A stretch of 64,000 nt of DNA from Limnanthes douglasii subsp. nivea (Eukaryota; Streptophyta; Magnoliopsida; Brassicales; Limnanthaceae): NCBI GenBank assembly GCA_036936605.1, contig JAUPFV010000002.1, forward strand, positions 216,001,046 to 216,065,045, given 5' to 3'. Made by a program: the position numbers and the translations under genes. Below, in pieces: positions 10,890 through 21,623 of the stretch. Below the pieces are notes generated by a model. That model worked only from the letters and a program-made list of their open reading frames with translations, searched no databases and was not told where the DNA came from. Position 1 is the first letter of the stretch; each line of letters starts with the position of its first letter.

Positions 10890-13460
10890 CACAAGTTTGT
10901 ATTTTTATATATGGTCACCAAACCGCAATTGTGTCTTTCACGGAGTTTGAAAGCTTTCAAAGTATCCAAGCTTATGTGAAGAACATGGGAGGAGCTTGTC
11001 ACAGGTGACTACCTAATTACCTACTCCTGCGGGGATCACAATAATTGTTTCTGTAATAACCAGAAGGATTTTGTTGGGTTGATGTTATATCTTGATTTGG
11101 AGCGTTTAAAATGGGTTGGTATTCTCATAGAACAACACGTCTTCGATAAGGGTTATGGTCATAAGTGTTCTGGTGAAAAAAGTTCTATTGATAAGAGATC
11201 TGGTGGTAAGGATTGTGGTGTAAAGCGTAAAGAGCGTAGCTTGAGTTTGGGAGAACCATCTCCTGATCAACTAGTTAGCGGGGAGAGTAGTAACGGTTTA
11301 GTTAATTATGAGCAGAGAAACAACAACTTGCTACTGCTGGTTGGGCTGATGCTATTATATGAGTAGGTCAAGCTTTTGAAGAAGGTGCTGCAGGTCTCAG
11401 GTTATCTTTGTGAAAGTTTGCTTTAGAGCATGGTTTTGCTTTCAAATACCTGCACAACACAGCAACCAAGATCACTGCTTATTGTGAAAAAAAGTTCACA
11501 AGCGTGTGCAAATTGAGGCTTTATGCATCTATTGATTCCAGCACCGGCTTGATGACGATCAAGAAGTATATTCCGCATCATACTTGCAGTCCCATTTTCT
11601 CCCAGAAGCACAAGTAGCACAGGAATTTGACATCAGATTTGATTGCAGAGGAAATTCAGGATTCTCTCCTGACCTGCCATTCGTTGACAGCCAAAACCAT
11701 ACAATCGACTGTCAAACAAGATTACGGTCTTGACATCTTTTACCGTTTATCATGGAATGCTTTAGAGAAGGCTAGGAGGGGAGTTTTCGGAGATATTTCA
11801 AGTTCTTTTAGTTTACTAAGCGGATACTTCAAACGATTGAAGAGCCGGGATATAACTTCACACTGCCAGTTAGAGTTATCAGCTGGAAACCGATTCGAGC
11901 GTTGTTTTGTAGCATTCGGTTCGTCCCTTCATGGTTTTCATTTATGTCGTTCAATGTTGTTTGTCGATGGAACCCACTTATATGGCAAGTATAAGGGTAC
12001 CTTTCTTACTGCCGTAGCAAAGGACGGCAACAACGGTTAGTTACATTTAACTAGTTAATCTGAATGTATTATGATGTTTTGTTTGAAATTTTTGTGCAAC
12101 AGTTCGCATCCTATATGTGCACACCATTGTGATGGAACTCTGATATTTGAGAACGATTCGCATCAGAGGCCGCAAATTAGGCAGCGTTGTTTAAGTGATG
12201 ACATTTCGCAATAGATGATGCAAATTAGGCGATGAAATGTTGGGCAACAGTTCGCATCCTATATATACACACCATCGTTGTTGGAATCCTGATATTTCAG
12301 AACGATTCACATTCGAGGCTGCGAATTAGGCAGTGTTTGAAAATGTGCTTAATTCGCAGCTTATGCTTGTACACACTTCGCAGCGTGCATTTTAAGAACA
12401 ACTATCAGGACAACATACGAACTGTGTACATTTTTTTAACGTTTGAGTACTGTTGTAGTGTTCATTTGATTTGTCTTTTTCCAAGACTATTCCATGTTGC
12501 TGTTGGTATAGTTAGCATTGAAGATTGGGACAATTGGATGTGGTTTTTGGTGTGTTTGAAACCACATTTGTTGGGACGCCAGATCATATTTATTTCAGAC
12601 CGTCATTCTGGTATCATTAATACTGTTTATGTCTTGTATCCAAACTGCTATCATGCGTACTGTTATTTTCATCTCATGCAGAATTTGAAAGAAAAACTGT
12701 AACATACGAACAGAGACTATAAAAAATGGATATTGAGTTTCTTACATCGTCTTGCTTATGCTCTCAGTCGAGAGATTTTTAAAGATATACTATGTGAAGG
12801 TGGTGACAGAATGAGTGATTTTCTTGCAAATTTACCCCTAGAAAAGTATGCACAGGCTTACGTAAAAGGGAAGCGACACGGCTCTACGGCTTCTACTGCA
12901 GAATCGTTTAACAATCAGATCAAAAAATATTACGGCCTACCGATTGTTGAGTTTATTGACTGGATTCGAGTCTTGCTTATGACTCAAGTTTCACGAAGAT
13001 ACGAAGAGGGTCTCAGCTGGAGTACTAACTTGGTCCCCGAGTATGAGAAGAAGCTAAAGCAGAATGTTGACATGTGCCGAATTTAGGTAGTAAGTAAGTC
13101 GCCATCCGCCATGTTCGAAGTCTTTTCAAATCCTGTACCTGTTGTTAATCTGTTGGATTTCAAATGTTCTTTCGGATCATGGGAACAAGATCCCTTTACC
13201 GTAATAGAGCCCTTCTTTACGGTTAAGAATTACAGGGAAAGTTACTCTTTCAGCATACCAGCTACAACGGATTTCGGGGAAGGGTACAACGCTAACGATC
13301 CTTCGTTTGTTAAAGTTCTGCCTCCGAACGTTAAGAGACGCTCCAGAAGGCCTAAGAAAAAATGAATCCCATCTAGAGGAGAAATCTCAACCAAGCAGTT
13401 GAGGTGTGGCCGTTGTTTGAAATCAGGCCATAACAGGAGGACTTGTGATGTTCCAGTTTA
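10890..13460 (+). pseudogene. MULE-1 transposase (MuDR/MURA-like), interrupted
   Basis: Would cut and join the element ends in the nucleus. N-terminal region with KDFVGLMLYLDLERL (11060-11110); MuDR DNA-binding region with LEHGFAFKYLHN and KITAYCE (11400-11570); then HTCSPIFSQKHK. The MULE transposase core has the first catalytic Asp in FVDGTHLYGKYKG (about 11950-11995) and the second in ISDRHSGI (12590-12620). An intron of about 450 bp (12036-12485) separates them and is filled with palindromic repeats. The Glu follows in TAESFNNQIK (12895-12925). A reduced SWIM-type segment (KCSF) is at 13155. A CCHC knuckle, CGRCLKSGHNRRTC, lies near 13400-13450 and ends at a stop at 13459. Stops near 11361, 11412, 11617 and 13084 break it. 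Confidence 0.85.
12036..12485 (+). other. Transposase intron of MULE-1 filled with palindromic repeats
   Basis: Homology to the transposase stops after KDGNNG and resumes at LFHVAVGIVSIEDWDNW; MULE-2 has the same break at 33030-33315. It holds repeated GTTCGCATCCTATAT, GATGCAAATTAGGC and GCTGCGAATTAGGC words. Confidence 0.65.
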
Positions 13461-13554
13461 AGCACAATTTTTTTACAGTTGTTTGTTCATGTACACATTT
13501 TTTCCGTTTTGTTTTTATTACAGTAAATAAATGCTAAGTCTTTTTTAGTCCCAT

Positions 13555-14060
13555 GCAATTCGCATCCAGTATTGCAAATTGTGTACAATATGTTGATATC
13601 AAGTTGCAAACATCTATCAGGTTTCTATGCAATTTATGTGAAATTTCACCAGCATACGTATCGTTAGTAAAATCATATCAAACAACTATCAGTATTTATG
13701 CCGCGAATTGTGTTGAGCTATAACGTAATGCTTTTTCAAATAAATATCAAGACTCTTATTTGCTTACGATTCGCATGATAGGCTGCGAATTATGACCACA
13801 ACAGATATCAGGACTTCTGGCTGCTTGTGTAAAGAGATATGATGCGGATGGAGAACAATCAGAAGTCCTGATATTTGCTCACATGCTAAGCTGCGAATTG
13901 AGAACAACCAGAAGTCCTGATAAGCCGCGAAGCGTGCTTTCATAAAGATACCAGGACATTCAGTGGGTTGCAAATCGCATGGTATGCTGCGAATGGCATG
14001 AAAATCACTAATATTGAAAACAAGTAATATATCAGGTTACGATGCGAATTATTTGCAAGT
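13555..14060. repeat. Palindrome-rich spacer of MULE-1 (TTCGCA/TGCGAA family)
   Basis: Non-coding spacer between the convergent transposase and acidic genes. It holds many copies of ATTCGCAT, GCTGCGAATTG and TATCAGGACTT words, for example near 13768, 13890 and 13985. Equivalent spacers are at 10130-10800, 14985-15200, 15615-15880, 16820-17000 and 17765-17900. Confidence 0.7.
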
Positions 14061-14224
14061 TGTAATTGGATGTGAATCATATATATGATTAAAAGTCTGT
14101 AAACAAATTGGATTAAAAAAAAGAGGATTATAGTCTTCATGCACTATCAAATTTTCACACATATCACTACAACCTATTAGTGTTAGTTGCATTCCAAAAA
14201 AGCAAAAAACAAAAGCCAAATCTA

Positions 14225-14683
14225 TCAGTCATCAGTGGAGGATTCTTCAACATGTTTTTCCTTAGTGTACTGATCATCAGCCTTTTCCTCTTCCTCTTCC
14301 TCTTCGTTATCTACGTCCATCATGCATAAATGTTTTGTCCTTGATGGACCGGCTTCGTCTTCCCTCTTCCTTTTGTTGTTTGGAACCTCTGTCGTCTGAG
14401 GTGGAACTTCTGTTGGCTGAGGTACAGCAGCAACCATTAGAACCTCTTCTTGCTGAGGTTCAGTAGCAACCATTGGAACAACTTCCACTGGTTGAGAGTC
14501 AGCAGAGTAGTAGTCATCATATATGTTAAAATCAAGGACAGATACTAAGTTGTTTGGTGGTGCTGCTGGCATGATCAAGTCATCGCTCCAGTTAACGGTT
14601 AAGGAGGACCAGGAGTCACCCAGAGAACCAAGTGAACCAGAGTATGCGTATGTGGTGGTGGTTGTGGTGGTGGAAAAAGACAT
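14225..14683 (-). CDS. Small acidic protein gene of MULE-1
   Basis: A complete 152-aa reading frame of unknown function. N-terminus is Ser/Thr-rich (seven Thr near residue 6), followed by GSLGDSW, then DLIMPAAPPN and a tyrosine/aspartate-rich stretch ending SADSQPVEVVPMV. PTEV-type repeats come next, then a basic KRKREDEAGPSRTK segment that could be a nuclear signal. The C-terminus is MDVDNEEEEEEEK followed by SSTDD. A homologue lies at the same place and strand in MULE-2 (35029-35382). The shared blocks GSLGDS, PAAPPN, SADS-PVEVVP, NKKRK and MDVDNEEEE show it is a real conserved MULE gene. It is convergent to the transposase and downstream of the Ulp1 gene. I do not recognise its family. Confidence 0.75.
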   Translation of the reverse strand: MSFSTTTTTTTYAYSGSLGSLGDSWSSLTVNWSDDLIMPAAPPNNLVSVLDFNIYDDYYSADSQPVEVVPMVATEPQQEEVLMVAAVPQPTEVPPQTTEVPNNKRKREDEAGPSRTKHLCMMDVDNEEEEEEEKADDQYTKEKHVEESSTDD

Positions 14684-14764
14684 GACTATTTGAATTTGAA
14701 GAGAACACGAAGTGTTTTTAAAAAATATAGAGTTTGTTTTAAAATTAGCCTCTGGTTACTAGTG

Positions 14765-14774
14765 TTATTTATAG
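14765..14774 (-). promoter_or_regulatory. TATA box of the acidic gene, MULE-1
   Basis: CTATAAATAA on the minus strand, about 85 bases before the ATG. The surrounding bases (ACTAGTAACCAGAGGC, then AACAAACTCTATATTT) are also present at the same spacing in MULE-2 (35405-35468). Confidence 0.7.
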
Positions 14775-15309
14775 GGAAATGAGAGAGTCTGAGCTTACGA
14801 GGTGGTATGGCTATATTAATCATTACATAGCCTCCATGTCTAATCAGTAATTAATGGGTTCTGGACATTTGGTGATTATATTGTTTTTTGCTTGCTCAAT
14901 GCAGTTTACGTTTACCAAGGCATACATCATAGCCTGTTCATATTCTTGAACGGTATATTTTGAATTATTTATTTGATACCAGGCGTTGATGCGAACTGTT
15001 TGTTAATGTGATATACCAGGAGTTGCTGCGAACTGTCTAGTTATAATTAAGCATCTATCTGGTTAGGATGCGGATTGTTTGGTGAGGATCCTTTTTTAAG
15101 ATATACCAGGGATTGCTGCGAAATGTTTGGTGGGAATTGTTCGAATATTAACTAACCCTTATATATCAGGTTAGGATACGAACGATTTGATAAGAAATAT
15201 GTCCTACATATATCTTGGAATTGCACAGTTCTGAAAATGTAAATGTAAATGTATGCAAACCAAAAAAATTACAATCAATGTATTTACACCAAAAACCATA
15301 ATGTTTTAC

Positions 15310-18300
15310 TTCGAATCACCCGTACTTCACGGTGTCTTTGTCATTTAAGAAGAAATCAAACATTTCTGCTCTGAAGGCAGTGACCATATCTTTATCGTAT
15401 TTTGTCGGCACAGATCCATGCTGGATAATATCTCTGGCGTATTTGCAAACAAAAATACCACAGTCCAGGGTGCCATATTTTTGTTGTGGAATTTTTCTTT
15501 CATTCTTCACCTTCCATCCTGTCTTTGAAGTAGGTAGGAATCCTTTGTCCACTAAATATTTGATCTGTTTATACCAATTAGTGTTAGGAATCAGCACAGA
15601 AACTTAAACAGTTGTTGTCATACAATTCGCATCGCAGGCTGCGAATTGTGTGACAACCAATCCAACATGTACATGTCAAGTAATTCGCAGCATAGGGTGC
15701 GAATTGTTTGGTATCCAATCCATTTTGTCTGCAAGCATTTTGCAGCCTATTTTATTGAAATGTGCATCATCCAAAACGATTCGCATCCTATGCTGCGAAG
15801 TCTTTTATGGATACGCTGCGAATGGAAACTGATTTGCTCGCATTTCGCAACATATATCGATCACAGTTCGCAACATGTATTGATCATGCATAATTAAAAA
15901 TGTGTTTAAACGTAAGTGAATAGCTGTGAATATTACCAGTTTGTTAGGTGTCCTTGTGGTGTGGTTTATGGCTTTCAGTTTAGGCAGAAGTGGGATGTAG
16001 TTTGTTATCGACCTGCCGTCGACGTCAATGACGAGCAACGTCTAATGGTTTATATGGTCCTTTGTCTCGGTGCATATTGGAATGATGATTATGATGTTGG
16101 GGTTTTCGGGCGCATTGCTAAAAGCTGCGTCCACCAAATTTGTTACTTCCCAGCCTGATTCCAATTGATGCTGCATCCAAGCGAGAGTACATTACAATGA
16201 TAACATTTTCTGAAACTTTGAAATTTACCTTAGCTAAACTTACCGTAGTCATGCCCGAAACCATTACGGTGTCATGTTGCACTCCTTCAACTTTTTGGCA
16301 TGGAACTTTGAAGTCTTCTTCTTCAAGCATCTTTCGAATCCAAGCGTCGATAACCTAAGAAAGGAGTTGTTTATTTATGTTAAATATACAAGACTTGTTT
16401 GAAATATTAAAAAGAGAATTGGTTGACAATTGGATACTTTTACGTCCAGCTCCAGGTCTAAAGGTAGTGCTATCGCATCACTCGCTTGCACTCTAATTCC
16501 ATATGTAAATTTGGACTCTGGTAACTGCCATACTATTGGATCAGGGGTGTCACTCTCATAGGCTTTAACTAACTATATTTTATGGTATTCTCCGACAGAG
16601 ATACAGTCAGTTACTTTTGTTTTCTTTGGCCAACCGTTGTATTATACTTTTTGCGGTTCCCATTCTGTTATAATTATCTCTTCCTCTTCCTCTGCCACTA
16701 GAGGCTGTATTGGTGTCAGTAGATTAAAATTTGGCTGCTCTGTCTCTTTACTTGGCTCGAGCTTAGTAAATAACAAAAATCAAAAGTAAAAGGGTGTCAG
16801 TCATTATAATGGTAACGACCCCAAACAGTTCGCATCCTAACATGCAAACTGTTTGGTTCCAGCTGAATACATTTCGGAGTATCTATCAGGATAGCATGCG
16901 AACTGTTCGAGGTTCTACTGAACAGTTCGCATGCTACAGTGATATTCGTTTGTAACATTTAAAATAGATCCACACAATTCTCATGTTATAATGCGAAATC
17001 ATTATAAGTAGCCCTTACCACACGGTCAGCGACAACCAAGGTCGTTGACTTTTTCGGCATAGGATCTGGATCGTGTCGGCAGAGATTATTAAAGTCATCC
17101 TCCGACATGTTCTCCAAAGACCGTTGTATTATAGAATCACAATATACATTATCAATTTCATTTAAAAATGTCTGTGAAACTTGAGTGTAAATACCATCAA
17201 CAAAAGCATCGGGTAAACCTACTGTGTTATCGTTTGACTCTGGAGCTTACAGTTGATTTGTTACTGGTGCTACAGTTTCACGTTGGATTAGCAATTCTGA
17301 CTTTATGCACACCACCGTTGGTCTTTGAGGTGCATCTTCATATGTGGTGTTGTCTTCTAAGGATGGTCATTCCTGGCTGAGTAGTTCCATCTTCTCACAG
17401 GGATGGACATGTTCTGACTCTTGCGGCGCTATCTCTTGTGTTAGCCTTTCTCTCTTTGCCAAGGCTATCTGTTGCTGCTGTTGTTGTTCTTGTTGTCCTT
17501 GTTTTTCTTGTTGCTGTTGTTGTTGAACTTGTTTCTGTTGCTGTTTTTGGTGTTGTTGTTGTTGGTGTTGGTGTTGAACTTGTTATTGTTGTTGTTGTTC
17601 GTGTTGAACTTGTTGTTGCTGCTGTTGTTGGTGGTGGTGTTGTTTTTGTTGTTGTTTCTGGTGTTGAACTTGTTGTTGTTGCTACTGTTGTTGTTGTTTT
17701 CTGTCGGTCTCCTAATTCATACAAATTCCAAAATAAAAAGTTGGAAGGGTTAAGCATACTAATCATAGTTGCGAACGATTCACATGCTGACCTGATATTT
17801 GTTTGGTCCATCTCAAACAAATCGCAGCTCAGCATGCGAATTGTAAAATAACCAACCAACTAAAGTAAAACACAATTCGTAATATACGATGCGAATGGTT
17901 TGGATATGACTACACAACAGTCTTGATGTTTGTTTGATATCATCATATCATGTGATGCATTTGTTTTAATGTGTATTCAACTGGAAAACCCCGGTGACTA
18001 TTTTAAATAGATACACTGACTTTGTTTAAATATTTATACAACAGTAAATATCATTATAGAAACAATTTAATCACAACAAATAAATAAGATATTTGAATCT
18101 AAGTAAACTTTTGATCAACTTACATCTTCTAGGCTGTCTGGGTTTTCCACTTCTTTCCCACGATCACTGTGAAGTACGAGCTGTTGGTCATTCAGAGGAG
18201 ACTTGTGTCTTTGTTTCTCCGTCTGTGTCTCCGTGGTGTCCATCTATGTGGACACCAACAACTCTTCATGAATCCTTGCAGATGGTACCGGTATGGGTGA

Positions 18301-18425
18301 ATGGTTCCCATCATCATCCCTCTCTTCTGGCAGTTCTCCATCAGTATGGTGCTGATCAGCATCAGACATAGATGCATGCAATTCAGTGGATGCTGCTCTA
18401 TCTGGAAATGCTGATACCTTCTCAA
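15310..18425 (-). pseudogene. Ulp1-like (C48) cysteine protease gene of MULE-1, 5' truncated
   Basis: Ulp1-family proteases cleave SUMO-like modifiers; many plant MULEs carry one. On the minus strand from the right: exons at 18093-18420, a Q-rich exon (17395-17540 and beyond, QQQQ runs then IALAKRERLTQEIAPQ), an exon near 17000-17200, an exon with EYHKIQLVK (16350-16720), the catalytic exon (15905-16150) with INH then TLLVIDVDGRSI, and the last exon (15310-15600) with QQKYGTLDCGIFVCKY, holding the Gln and Cys of the active site. The conserved Trp after the catalytic His is TAG at about 16054, whereas it is TGG in the copies at 6930 and in MULE-2. A stop also breaks the Q-rich tract. N-terminal exons present in MULE-2 are lost at 18425. 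Confidence 0.85.
15622..15649. repeat. Example palindrome, MULE-1 family, in Ulp1 intron
   Basis: ACAATTCGCA, an 8-base centre, then TGCGAATTGT: ten-base perfect arms. Similar ones follow at 15681-15707 and 15778-15800, all in the intron between the last two Ulp1 exons. Confidence 0.8.
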
Positions 18426-20500
18426 CTACTTATTCATGAACCCTTAAAAAGGTTGATAAGAAAATAATATTTGCTGAACTACCGGTATCCACCAAAATTC
18501 TTCGCACATCCTCCCCTGCAAAAGTCGCGCCGATCACGATTGCATCCTCATGAGGGCCAGCCACGTCTCTCATGTTATCATCGTCAAAGCATAAAATAGG
18601 AGAAGGATTCTGGTACAAATGAGACGAAGTTCTTGCCTCTAGCTGAGTTGCCAGATTCACTATATGCCTCTTACCTGAAGAATTGGTAGTACCTGCCATT
18701 GAATCGCCCCCGAAGATAGTCAGAGACTCAAAATTTTTGCATAACTCTCTTACCTTTTCTCGTGCTGGGGGTACCACTCCCTCAAACACTCCGATTAGAT
18801 TCTTGTTCTTGTCCGCGTCTAAATATTCGGTGGACACATCAAACGAATCATTGACCTCAGAAATTACCAAACAAAATTTCATGTTTAGGCACTGTTATAA
18901 TTTGCTTAGCTGTTCCACCTTGCTGAGCTTGTTCACATACTCTAGCAATTTACCATTGTCAATTTACGTTTGGACTTCCTTCTTGAGCGCAATACAATCC
19001 TTGGTATCATGACCTACATCATCATGGTACCTACAAAAACGGTTGTTCCGACCTTCGCAGGGAGTTCCGATTGGAAATAGCTTCCGAAAATGCACGTTTT
19101 TCCGTGACTTATCAAAGATAGTCGCACCACATTCAGTTAAATCAGCAAAATAATCACGCCAAACCCATTTGTTTGATATGGGTCGATAATTATTTCCTTG
19201 ATAATTATTTCCTTGGTAGCCATTTCGCGTCCTCTGTGTTTGATTTCCCAATCCTTTCGCGTATGCTGCAGGAGCTACGGTATCGGTTGTGGCTGAGGGA
19301 TCAAACTTGTCTTTGAAGTTTTCTGATTCGTAACCATCGAAGCTTGATTTGTTTGTTGGATTTGGGCTGCCAATTTTGATGTTTCAGTTTCCTCAATCAG
19401 GATCTGCTTTTCGAATTGGGCTAACAAAGTTGATAAAGTAAAGGTTTGCTTCTTCGTCACAGCTTGCTTCATCGGCCCCGGTAACAAGCCTAATCTGTAA
19501 CCAGTTAAGGCTACACTTTCGTCACAATAATCGAGATCTGTCTTTGCGTCTATAAAAAGCCGAGTAGAATCCCACAAGCTCTCTTCGACCTTTTGTCGGC
19601 AATTAACTATTGTATCCCCGTTTGCTCTGAAATTTTTGCTTCCAACGAACTGCTGTCTGAACATCATCCTGAACATATCAAAATTCTTAATGCATCTTTG
19701 TGGCAACCGATTATACCACTTTGACGTCCGGTCTCTAAACGTTATTGAGAAATCTCGACAAACCAGTTTGTTGTCATTGTCAAAGCTTAGCATAAAATTT
19801 TTTAAGGCTTCCAGATGATTATCTGGGTCTTTCTTACCATCGTACTTTTCAAGCTTAGAGATGTCAAAACGCTTTAGGAGATTTCCCGACAAAATTTCAT
19901 ATGATAATGGGGACGACCTCCAGTTGTGCCCGATGTTGAAAGTTCCACCTCCTAAGCCATATACGCAACTTGTGAACAACCTTTCATCAAGTGGGTTAGC
20001 AAATTGACTCCCCACCCTGTAGCCATAAGATTGACTCCCTGATGGGAATCGGAACTGAGGACCATTAATCTATTCTCTGTTAAAAGTAACTGTTCCGATT
20101 TTTTCAGCTTATGTGAGAGTTACTTTGACGATGCTACCTCCCTAAGGTTAAACTATTTTAGCTCGCGATGACTTAAGCCTTCTGAGCTCTCTTTCTTTGA
20201 TCATCCTTTTATCCTTCATGAAGCGTCGGAAATCCTTGATCGGGGAAGAAGACTAGCTCAAATCCTCCCCTCAAGAAAATTCGTACTCAAGCTTGGATCG
20301 GAATCCGGACTTCTTTCGTGCAGCCCCGTCGATCCTCCTCAACCGACTCCTGCCTTTGTAAAACTCAACTTCCTCCTGATCAGCATTGCGTCGAACCTCT
20401 TTCATTTCTACATCTGATCGTTCACTTCGACCAACCAGCCGCTCTTTCTTTTCAGCCAAGGCCAAATCCCTCTTGGCATTTAGCTTAGCAATGTCATCTT
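18426..20500 (-). pseudogene. gag-protease of a Tat-like gypsy element (truncated)
   Basis: Reading leftwards from 20500: a basic N-terminal part (20271-20465, AEKKERL, EEVEFYKGRSRLRR); the gag core (19275-20015) with NHLEALKNFML and SKWYNRLPQRCIKNFDMF; a zinc-binding segment CRYHDDVGHDTKDC (18964-19251); then the retropepsin region (18430-18882) with the intact active site [15 protein letters not shown]. The reading frame ends at 18430, exactly where MULE-1 homology starts, so reverse transcriptase and integrase are missing. The family is related to, but distinct from, the element at 45692-56025 (different primer-binding site). A similar gag fragment is at 63540-64000. Confidence 0.85.
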
Positions 20501-20703
20501 ATAGCTGTTGCCTAATCATGATTAGGGTCGACCGTCTACTTCGGCCCTGATAATTCTTCATAGTTACGACCCTCCGAAAATGACATCTCCTTGTCAGAAC
20601 CTTTTTCCTTTGCCTTTCCCTTCCTAGCCTCGGTATTCATTCACTGACTTTTCTTTTTGTAAGGTCGAGATTTTGGGGAACCTGATCTCCGGGTATCTCT
20701 CGT

Positions 20704-20720
20704 TCCCACAGAAGGTGCCA
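20704..20720 (-). other. Primer-binding site of the 18426-20720 element
   Basis: Minus strand TGGCACCTTCTGTGGGA, one base inside the LTR start. It differs from the TGGCGACCATAGTGGGA site of the other Tat elements here, so a different tRNA primer is likely. Confidence 0.7.
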
Positions 20721-20721
20721 A

Positions 20722-21110
20722 TGATAAGTGTCAGAATATGTGAGGTAGTTTATCGGGAAACGTGAATGGGTGAAAGGTGTAAGGCAGGCAAGTACAAAAG
20801 TCTAGAGAGATAAAGTGGTCAAAATCAAGTACTAATCATTAGAAGGTCTCCTTTTGGGGGACAGAACCTTTCTTTATACAGTGACAGTTGTGGGATCCAT
20901 AGTCACATGCCAAACTTATTCTAATTGCATGGTACCCCTATACTTGTATTTATGTCACCTACTTCTTACTTTACAATTAAGCCCATGTACATTATTGTAT
21001 TACAATTTAAGCTCTCGATTACACTTGGTATTTTATACCCTTATCAATTATAACTTTAACATTTGTTATGATTTGATTTATAAAAAAACTATAAATGAAG
21101 TTTGGAACGG
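20722..21110 (-). repeat. 5' LTR of the 18426-20720 element, right end uncertain
   Basis: On the plus strand it begins TGATAAGTGTCAG, so the LTR 3' end is CTTATCA in element orientation. A minus-strand TATAAAGAAAGG near 20866-20877 would be the TATA box. No second LTR is in the window, so the right boundary is a guess and could extend to about 21350. Confidence 0.5.
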
Positions 21111-21623
21111 TTAATGAAATACATAGAAAAAAATAACTGAAAAAAGAAAAAAACATAAAAAATATACATAAAAAGTGAATATGTAGGGCTGTATTCTATA
21201 TTGAAAAATTGTGAATAAAATAGATAAATATCCGTACAGTTATATAAAAGAATGAAATAAATATCGTAGCCATATGTTTATCTATATAGCATTAAACGTT
21301 ATAATTAATTGATCATTTTTTGAAATTTAAAACAAAAGATCAGAGAACAGTTGCCGCGTTGAAACTAAGAGGTCGACTGCAAGTGTAAGCGAAGACAAAA
21401 ACCCTAACCCTTTTTCTTTCAAACCCCAGTTATCAAATCGGTTCTTGTTCTTCTTATTCCTAATCCTTTCTTATAAAACCCAAACCAAGATCAGTTTTCT
21501 TTGTCATTTCTTCCAAAACTCAGATTTGTTCTCGTTCATCAAAACCCAGAACCAAGATCCATTGTTTTTCCTCCGAAAACCTAGTTCGGTTTGAAATCTG
21601 TTTTTTCTTGTTTGTATTAAATC
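21110..21623 (+). promoter_or_regulatory. Upstream region of the phosphatase gene
   Basis: AT-rich to about 21350, with TATATAAAAG at 21241. A pyrimidine-rich leader follows (CCTAACCCTTTTTCTTTC, repeated TTCTTGTTCTTC), typical of plant 5' untranslated regions. A second TATA-like TTATAAAA is at about 21470. The exact start of transcription cannot be told. Confidence 0.45.

Larger units (their letters stand above)
9431..18425 (+). mobile_element. MULE-1: Mutator-like element with transposase, acidic gene and Ulp1 gene, right end lost
   Basis: The left terminus (GGGAAATTGTACTT...CTCACTCAACTA) matches the left terminus of MULE-2 at 30807. Inside are a plus-strand transposase (about 10890-13460), a minus-strand small acidic gene (14225-14683) and a minus-strand Ulp1-like gene (15310-18425), in the same order and orientation as MULE-2. 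Homology to MULE-2 stops at about 18420, where gag-protease of a Tat element begins. The N-terminal Ulp1 exons and the right terminal repeat are therefore missing. Introns and spacers hold palindromic TTCGCA/TGCGAA repeats. Coding parts contain stops, so it is not autonomous now. Confidence 0.85.

Noticed and set aside
17395..17859. Open frames of 93-154 aa rich in Thr, Val or Leu on both strands
   Set aside because: They are other frames of the CAA-repeat (glutamine) exon of the Ulp1 gene.
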